Position numbers and translations under genes: made by a program | The notes under the pieces: generated by a model | Databases searched by the model: none | What the model was told of the DNA's origin: nothing | What the model saw: only the letters and a program-made list of their open reading frames with translations | Source of the DNA: Vibrio metschnikovii CIP 69.14 | GTDB lineage: Bacteria > Pseudomonadota > Gammaproteobacteria > Enterobacterales > Vibrionaceae | Reading direction: 5' to 3' | Length of the DNA: 64,000 bases | Assembly (NCBI RefSeq): GCF_000176155.1 | Contig: NZ_ACZO01000007.1 | Span: forward strand, 124,001-188,000 | Shown here: positions 59,146-64,000 of the stretch, in pieces | Layout: the number at the start of each line of letters is the position of its first letter | Numbering within the stretch: position 1 is the stretch's first letter

Positions 59146-60690
59146 ATGAAACAACAGCACAGTTCAACGCAATTTAACGAACACCAAGTGTTAGATATTA
59201 TCGTGGTGGGTGGCGGCATTAATGGTGCCGGCATCGCCGCCGACGCCGCTGGGCGTGGTTTAAAAGTCGGGCTCTATGAAGCACAAGATTTTGCCAGCGC
59301 TACCTCGTCAGCCAGCTCAAAGCTAATCCACGGTGGCCTACGTTATCTCGAACATTATGAGTTTCGTTTAGTGAGTGAAGCATTAGCTGAACGCGAAGTC
59401 TTACTTAAAAAAGCACCGCACATTGTCACGCCGATGCGTTTTCGTCTTCCTCATCGCCCGTTTCTTCGCCCAGCATGGATGATTCGTGCGGGTCTATTCC
59501 TGTATGACAATTTAGGCAAACGCACTTCACTGCCGGGGAGTAAAAAAGTCGCCTTGCAGGCAGGCAGCGTAATGAAACCTGAAATGTCGGTCGGTTTTGA
59601 ATATTCTGATTGTTGGGTAGACGACGCTCGATTGGTGATACTGAATGCGATGCAAGCTAAAGAGCTCGGCTCGGAAGTGATCAATTATTGCCGAGTAGAA
59701 AAAGCCACTCGTGAACATGATATCTGGTCTGTTACGCTCTTTGATGAGCGAACGCAAACCCGTTTTGTGCGTAAAAGCCATGCCTTAGTCAATGCTACCG
59801 GACCTTGGGTTAAGCAATTTTTAGATAACAATATCCAAATCGATTCGCCCTATGGCATTCGTCTTATCAAAGGCTCACACATCATTGTGCCAAAAATTCA
59901 CGATGAGCCGCAGTCTTATATCTTGCAAAATGAAGATAAGCGTATCGTATTTGTTATCCCTTATTTGGGTAAGTATTCAATGATCGGCACCACAGACGTT
60001 GAGTATAAAGGCGATCCAAGACAAGTCACGATTTCAGCAGAAGAGCGTCAGTACCTGATTGATATCGTCAATAAGCATTTTACGAAAGAGATTGCTGTCA
60101 GTGATATCGTCTCTGAGTTTAGCGGTGTGCGTCCTTTGTGTGATGATGAATCAGACTCACCACAAGCGATTACTCGTGATTACACCTTATCTCTCGACCA
60201 ACACGGTGATGAAGCTCCACTGCTGTCGATTTTTGGTGGTAAGCTCACCACCTATCGTAAATTGGCCGAATCAGCGATGAAGCAGCTTGCGCCCTTCTTC
60301 CCACAGATGAAACCAAGTTGGACAGCACAATCTGCTTTACCGGGGGGGGAAGCCTTTGCACGCAATAAGCTACTGGCCAAACTGCAACAACAGCTGCCAT
60401 TTGTCAATCAAGCAATGTTAGAGCGCTGGGTCACTAACTATGGTACGCGCTGTAATACCATGCTTGATGGCGTGCAAAACCAAGCGGATTTAGGTATTCA
60501 ATTTAGTGATGACTTGTATCAAATCGAAGTCGATTATTTGATTGAACATGAGTATGCACAGCAAACGGATGATATCTTCTGGCGTCGTACTAAATTAGGT
60601 ATCGATCACGATGTGACCTGTGTTGAACAAGTAACACAATATTTAGCCGCTAAGGCAGAGGCAGACACTAGCCAACGGGCCGTTGGTTAA
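59146..60690 (+). CDS. glpD: GlpD, aerobic glycerol-3-phosphate dehydrogenase
   Basis: 514-residue inner-membrane-associated flavoprotein that oxidises glycerol-3-phosphate to dihydroxyacetone phosphate and passes electrons to quinone. FAD-binding IIVVGGGINGAGIAADAAGR is N-terminal; SSASSKLIHGGLRYLEHYEF and the GTTDVEYKGDP, FSGVRPL and FGGKLTTYRKLAE blocks are GlpD signatures. AAAGG precedes the ATG. No other glp gene is next to it. Confidence 0.96.
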   Translation: MKQQHSSTQFNEHQVLDIIVVGGGINGAGIAADAAGRGLKVGLYEAQDFASATSSASSKLIHGGLRYLEHYEFRLVSEALAEREVLLKKAPHIVTPMRFRLPHRPFLRPAWMIRAGLFLYDNLGKRTSLPGSKKVALQAGSVMKPEMSVGFEYSDCWVDDARLVILNAMQAKELGSEVINYCRVEKATREHDIWSVTLFDERTQTRFVRKSHALVNATGPWVKQFLDNNIQIDSPYGIRLIKGSHIIVPKIHDEPQSYILQNEDKRIVFVIPYLGKYSMIGTTDVEYKGDPRQVTISAEERQYLIDIVNKHFTKEIAVSDIVSEFSGVRPLCDDESDSPQAITRDYTLSLDQHGDEAPLLSIFGGKLTTYRKLAESAMKQLAPFFPQMKPSWTAQSALPGGEAFARNKLLAKLQQQLPFVNQAMLERWVTNYGTRCNTMLDGVQNQADLGIQFSDDLYQIEVDYLIEHEYAQQTDDIFWRRTKLGIDHDVTCVEQVTQYLAAKAEADTSQRAVG

Positions 60691-60717
60691 GCCCCTTCAA
60701 TACAGACAACCATGATT

Positions 60718-60747
60718 GAACCACCGCCTTACGCGGTGGTTTTTTTA
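60718..60747. terminator. Intrinsic terminator after glpD
   Basis: ACCACCGC pairs with GCGGTGGT over a 5-nt loop, followed by TTTTTTT; also near the convergent AbrB-type gene end. Confidence 0.85.
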
Positions 60748-60761
60748 TGCGATGAATTTAT

Positions 60762-61808
60762 TTACTGTTCCGAAGGACGTAACTGCTCTAACTGCTTCTT
60801 AAACAGTGCTGGCATGGTGTATAAAAGCAGTAAGCGAATGGCATGATTGACCATCACAAAAGCGGGTTCTAAACCGAGTAGTAACGCCACCGCAGTCATC
60901 GCTTCAACACTGCCGGGCACCCAAGATAACAGTAACACTAACCAACTCATACCCAGTAGATGGGCAGCAATCCAAGATACGCCTACGGCAACCATTAAGC
61001 CAATCAGGGTAACTATCACCCCAGCTTTAGAATAAGAAGCAGCTTCACGCAATGTCGTTTCTGCCAAACGCACGCCAATTAACACTCCCAATAACGCGGT
61101 GGCAAATAGCACCAAATTGATCGGCACCGCAAAAGAAAATGTAGGGACGAAACTATTAAAGGCAGCAGCGATCAGTAATGAGGCCAACATATAGGGGGCG
61201 GGAATGCCCAGCTTTATCGAGAGTTTGCCACAAAGCATACTTAGGCCAACAATAGTCCCTAACATTAACCATTGTTCACTGCCCATCAACGGATGACTAA
61301 CCGCGATACGGGTACCATTAAGGGAAATGACCCCCGCTAATAGGATTAAAATAATTAACCGAACTGAATGAGCATAAACCACTTTACTCGATGGCTTACT
61401 CCCCGACTCACTGATCACCAGTATCGCCGCCATCGCACCGGGAATGGCGCCCAATAATGCTTCAAACGGGTGCCAACCTTCCCGTTTATGTAGCCACCAA
61501 AAACCGCCGCCTGTCTGTAACAGTAGACAGACCATTAATCCAGCCACTACCGAGACATTCAGGGTTTGCCCTAACTCAATCAGCGAAATCGTCGCCCCAA
61601 CACTGATCCCCAATATCACCTGCACAAACATCAACAGACTTTTTGGTAAATTCAATGTTATCTGCGCTTGCTTACGCAATAGCACCACCACGATAGCCGC
61701 GATAAATAACTCGCTTAACGGTAAGGAAAAAAAGCTTCCCACTAACATGGAGCACAAAGCAATTAGGGTAATCACCACTAGGTTAAAGCTTATTATTCGA
61801 GTGCACAT
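60762..61808 (-). CDS. AbrB-family membrane protein (duplicated Gneg_AbrB type)
   Basis: 348-residue integral membrane protein, sometimes labelled AbrB or ammonia-monooxygenase-like, with two repeated halves of five helices each. Repeat marks are FEALLGAIPGAMAAILVISE and VLLLSWVPGSVEAMTAVALLLG. Start 61808 has GGGAG upstream and avoids overlap with the neighbouring gene; the longer frame to 61934 lacks support. Function unknown; a transporter is likely. Despite the name it has no DNA-binding AbrB fold. Confidence 0.82.
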   Translation of the reverse strand: MCTRIISFNLVVITLIALCSMLVGSFFSLPLSELFIAAIVVVLLRKQAQITLNLPKSLLMFVQVILGISVGATISLIELGQTLNVSVVAGLMVCLLLQTGGGFWWLHKREGWHPFEALLGAIPGAMAAILVISESGSKPSSKVVYAHSVRLIILILLAGVISLNGTRIAVSHPLMGSEQWLMLGTIVGLSMLCGKLSIKLGIPAPYMLASLLIAAAFNSFVPTFSFAVPINLVLFATALLGVLIGVRLAETTLREAASYSKAGVIVTLIGLMVAVGVSWIAAHLLGMSWLVLLLSWVPGSVEAMTAVALLLGLEPAFVMVNHAIRLLLLYTMPALFKKQLEQLRPSEQ

Positions 61809-61840
61809 ACTGACTCCCACTTCACAGATAACACCGCCTA

Positions 61841-62194
61841 TCACACGGCCATGCTTGGATGAAAACGGCTCCAGCTCACAATCAACACCCCAGCGAAAGC
61901 TAGCCAAATCAAAGTCGATAAACTCAATGTCCAAAGCAAAGAGAAGTGATAGCTAAAATAATAAATCGCTAATAGATAGGCGGCATAAGGAATCAAAGAA
62001 TAGAGGCCGAATAAAGCCGTGATACGCAGATCAGCCATGGTGCGCTCAGAGCCAATAATATAATGCGCAATCAAAGCGAAAGTCGGAAACAGGGGCACTA
62101 AACCAGCAATAAAAAAACTTTTACTCTTCGAGAGAAGAGCAATAATCAACACCGCTACTGCGCCCAGTAAGCATTTCAAAAACAGAGCCAGCAT
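61841..62194 (-). CDS. GlpM-family small membrane protein
   Basis: 117 residues with four hydrophobic segments, including KSFFIAGLVPLFPTFALIAHY, the characteristic GlpM-family stretch. GlpM was linked to alginate production in Pseudomonas, but its activity is unknown. GAGAGGA precedes the ATG. Same strand as the AbrB-type gene 32 bp downstream, probably co-transcribed. Confidence 0.8.
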   Translation of the reverse strand: MLALFLKCLLGAVAVLIIALLSKSKSFFIAGLVPLFPTFALIAHYIIGSERTMADLRITALFGLYSLIPYAAYLLAIYYFSYHFSLLWTLSLSTLIWLAFAGVLIVSWSRFHPSMAV

Positions 62195-62284
62195 GGCATT
62201 CCTCTCTCATTTCAACGCGTTGCTTACTATAACCAGTTGTTACAAGATGTAAAGATTAAGTTCTCAACCCGTGAAAATCGACAG

Positions 62285-62692
62285 TTACACTTGAAAAGCT
62301 TTTAACTCAATCACGTTGCCTTCTGGATCTTCAATATAAATCGAACGCCCAAAACCTTGTGCGCCATAACGAGTGTCAAAATCAGAATGCGGAATCTCGT
62401 GCTGATCAAGAAACGCTAATAAAGCCGCCTCTTCGAGTGGAGAGACTTGCAGGCAAATATGCTCAACATTTCGGCCATCTTGTTGTGGCGCTTTACCGCC
62501 TAATTTACCCAGCTCACTATCAACAGTAACGATATCAATTAAAGCTGAACCAGCTCGTAGCTGAATCAATCCCACTTCATCGGGTAAAGTGCGTTCTATC
62601 GGACAACCAAGCACGGTGCCATAAAAATAGAGCATCTTATCTAACTGAGTGGTGCGTAATACCACATGATCCAAACCATGGATGGTTAACAT
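62285..62692 (-). CDS. VOC-family protein (glyoxalase/dioxygenase fold)
   Basis: 135-residue vicinal-oxygen-chelate protein. Metal ligands are likely His in GLDHVVLRT, His in VEHICLQV and Glu in NVIELKAF; the final strand SIYIEDPEGNVIEL is typical. Substrate unknown; could be glyoxalase-like or thiol-transfer-like. AAGGAGA precedes the ATG. Confidence 0.87.
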   Translation of the reverse strand: MLTIHGLDHVVLRTTQLDKMLYFYGTVLGCPIERTLPDEVGLIQLRAGSALIDIVTVDSELGKLGGKAPQQDGRNVEHICLQVSPLEEAALLAFLDQHEIPHSDFDTRYGAQGFGRSIYIEDPEGNVIELKAFQV

Positions 62693-62797
62693 TATCTTCT
62701 CCTTATTACTATGTGTATTGGTTTTGCATCTAGAATTATGGTTCGCGAGTTAAGTTGAGTATAATCCGCCTCCTTATTTGACTAACCGTTATTGTCC

Positions 62798-63490
62798 ATG
62801 AAGCTAAGCCAACGCCTACAACACATTGAGCAACTGATTACCCAGCCTTATGATCATATTTGGGATTGCTGTTGTGATCATGGTTGGTTGGGACAAGCGC
62901 TATTAACGCGCCAAGCGGCTAGCTGCATTCATTTTGTTGATATTGTCCCCGAGCTGATTGACGTATTACGCCAGCGCCTTTCTCGCCACTACCCTAATCA
63001 AACTCAGTGGAGCGCCGACTGCATGGATGTAGCAAGGTTGCCGCTTGATAAGCATCATGGTCGTCATTTAGTGATCATCGCGGGTGTCGGTGGTGATTTA
63101 ACCGCGGAGTTGGTGAGCAAAATCATCACGGCTCATCCAAACCAATCGATCGATTTTATACTTTGTCCGGTTTATCATACCTATCGCTTAAGACAACAGT
63201 TACGTCAGTTGTCCTGCCAGCTGTATCATGAAAGCCTTGTCGAAGACAACCGCCGCTATTATGAAGTGCTGTATATCGCAGCCCCATCTTCTACTGATAA
63301 TAACGCACCAACGATCAGTCTGGTGGGCGACTCACTCTGGCAAGTCAAGACCCTCGCCGAATATCAGCAAGCTCAAGGATATTTAACTAAGTTACTTAGC
63401 CATTATCAGCGTGTTGAAAAAAGTCACCCTGAAAAAGCCGCGCCAATTGTCCGTGCTTATCACTCCGTTTCAATCACGTTATCAGAATGA
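62798..63490 (+). CDS. TrmK-family tRNA (adenine22-N1)-methyltransferase-like protein
   Basis: 230-residue Rossmann methyltransferase of the TrmK family (COG2384). The SAM-binding region is IWDCCCDHGWLGQALL, followed by FVDIVPELIDVLRQRL and IIAGVGGDLTAELV, the GVGG being diagnostic. TrmK methylates A22 of some tRNAs in Gram-positive bacteria; the substrate in Vibrio is not known to me. Start ATG 62798 is preferred to TTG 62792. No clear Shine-Dalgarno. Confidence 0.82.
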   Translation: MKLSQRLQHIEQLITQPYDHIWDCCCDHGWLGQALLTRQAASCIHFVDIVPELIDVLRQRLSRHYPNQTQWSADCMDVARLPLDKHHGRHLVIIAGVGGDLTAELVSKIITAHPNQSIDFILCPVYHTYRLRQQLRQLSCQLYHESLVEDNRRYYEVLYIAAPSSTDNNAPTISLVGDSLWQVKTLAEYQQAQGYLTKLLSHYQRVEKSHPEKAAPIVRAYHSVSITLSE

Positions 63491-63683
63491 AATACCAGCC
63501 ATAAACTGGGGAGCATCGATAACAAGTGGTAGCAACCATAATAACGCCATTAACTCATCATGATTTCCCTACAGTTTGTCGGTGGTTGGTCATCGTATTT
63601 AGAGTTACACTGGATGAGTAATCTCTTCCCTCAGGCGATTTGATTTTCAAACCGCAGGGACAACTCACGATTAAGGAACCAAG

Positions 63684-64000
63684 ATGATCAAGCAAGGACA
63701 ATCTTTACCTGCGGCAACACTCAGCCAACTGACCGCAGATGGTATGGTTAATCATAATGTTCAAGAATTGTTTGCGGGCAAAAAAGTGGTTTTATTTGCT
63801 GTTCCAGGTGCATTTACCCCAACCTGTTCAGAAGCCCACTTACCTGGTTACGTGGTTCATGCCGATACTTTCAAAGCGAAAGGCGTTGACCTGATTGCCT
63901 GTGTTGCGGTTAATGATGCATTTGTAATGAAAGCATGGGGCGAAGCGCAAAATGCCTCTGAACTGTTAATGCTTGCCGATGGTGATGCCAGTTTTACCAA
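63684..64000 (+). CDS. Peroxiredoxin, Prx5-type, 3' end cut by window
   Basis: The first 105 residues of a Prx5/AhpC-TSA family peroxidase. Peroxidatic Cys lies in PGAFTPTCSEAHLPGY. The N-terminus MIKQGQSLPAATLSQL and the phrase CVAVNDAFVMKAWG are typical of the family. AAGGAACC precedes the ATG. Whether it carries the C-terminal glutaredoxin domain of the hybrid Prx5 type cannot be seen. 63491-63683 shows no gene. Confidence 0.9.
   Translation, partial: MIKQGQSLPAATLSQLTADGMVNHNVQELFAGKKVVLFAVPGAFTPTCSEAHLPGYVVHADTFKAKGVDLIACVAVNDAFVMKAWGEAQNASELLMLADGDASFT

Noticed and set aside
61444..61956. 170-residue plus-strand frame
   Set aside because: Antisense to the AbrB-type membrane gene; composition is that of a shadow frame.

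Overview
The window reads as a Vibrio chromosome segment, most likely from the smaller chromosome. The order cqsA, cqsS, sbcC, sbcD, fruR, fruB, fruK, fruA, aminotransferase, nrdG, nrdD is, from memory, the order on chromosome II of V. cholerae. Codon use, ERIC-type repeats, an ISAs1-family element and a GlyGly-CTERM secreted protease also fit Vibrio. Species cannot be named from the sequence alone.

Layout. 1-4.9 kb: end of a TDT transporter, then a TctC-type binding protein followed by a membrane GGDEF-EAL sensor. 5-12.7 kb: tRNA-Gly(TCC), an OFA-family MFS carrier, small proteins, a Nudix hydrolase, a Fur-box siderophore-interacting reductase, a GntR regulator, rnk, yjjG and elbB. 12.9-21 kb: the CAI-1 quorum-sensing pair cqsA/cqsS, convergent, with cqsA between two inverted ERIC repeats, then sbcDC. 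21-26.5 kb: fruR (cra) divergent from fruBKA, with three Cra-like operators and a third ERIC repeat in the leader; fruA is frameshifted near its 3' end. 26.5-31 kb: a lipoprotein with a retropepsin-like domain, an aminotransferase, and nrdDG with FNR and NrdR boxes. 31-35.4 kb: a secreted EEP hydrolase and a reactive-sulfur module: BigR/SqrR-type repressor, two YeeE/YedE half transporters and a divergent CoA-disulfide reductase-rhodanese gene, also frameshifted.

35.4-50.4 kb is a galactoside island: alpha-galactosidase (GH36), a melibiose-type carrier broken near its N-terminus, lacZ, two tandem LacI/GalR paralogues and the galETKM operon. Related palindromic operators (core TGRWAACGTTWMCA) lie before every transport or catabolic unit, which points to one regulon. 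A melibiose or lactose carrier would import substrate, the two galactosidases would release galactose, and the Leloir enzymes would pass it to glycolysis.

50.4-64 kb: an AbgT transporter, a trypsin-like GlyGly-CTERM protease translationally coupled to a small lipoprotein, a complete ISAs1-family insertion with a 10-bp target duplication just upstream of the OxyR site of ahpC, then ahpC, ahpF, a conserved small protein, glpD, an AbrB-type membrane protein, a GlpM-like protein, a VOC protein, a TrmK-like methyltransferase and the start of a peroxiredoxin gene cut by the window edge.

Three genes (fruA, the CoA-disulfide reductase and the melB-like carrier) carry reading-frame lesions. Two are single-base changes that could be sequence errors; the third needs a loss of about 8 or 11 bases. 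No CRISPR array, prophage or integron was seen.
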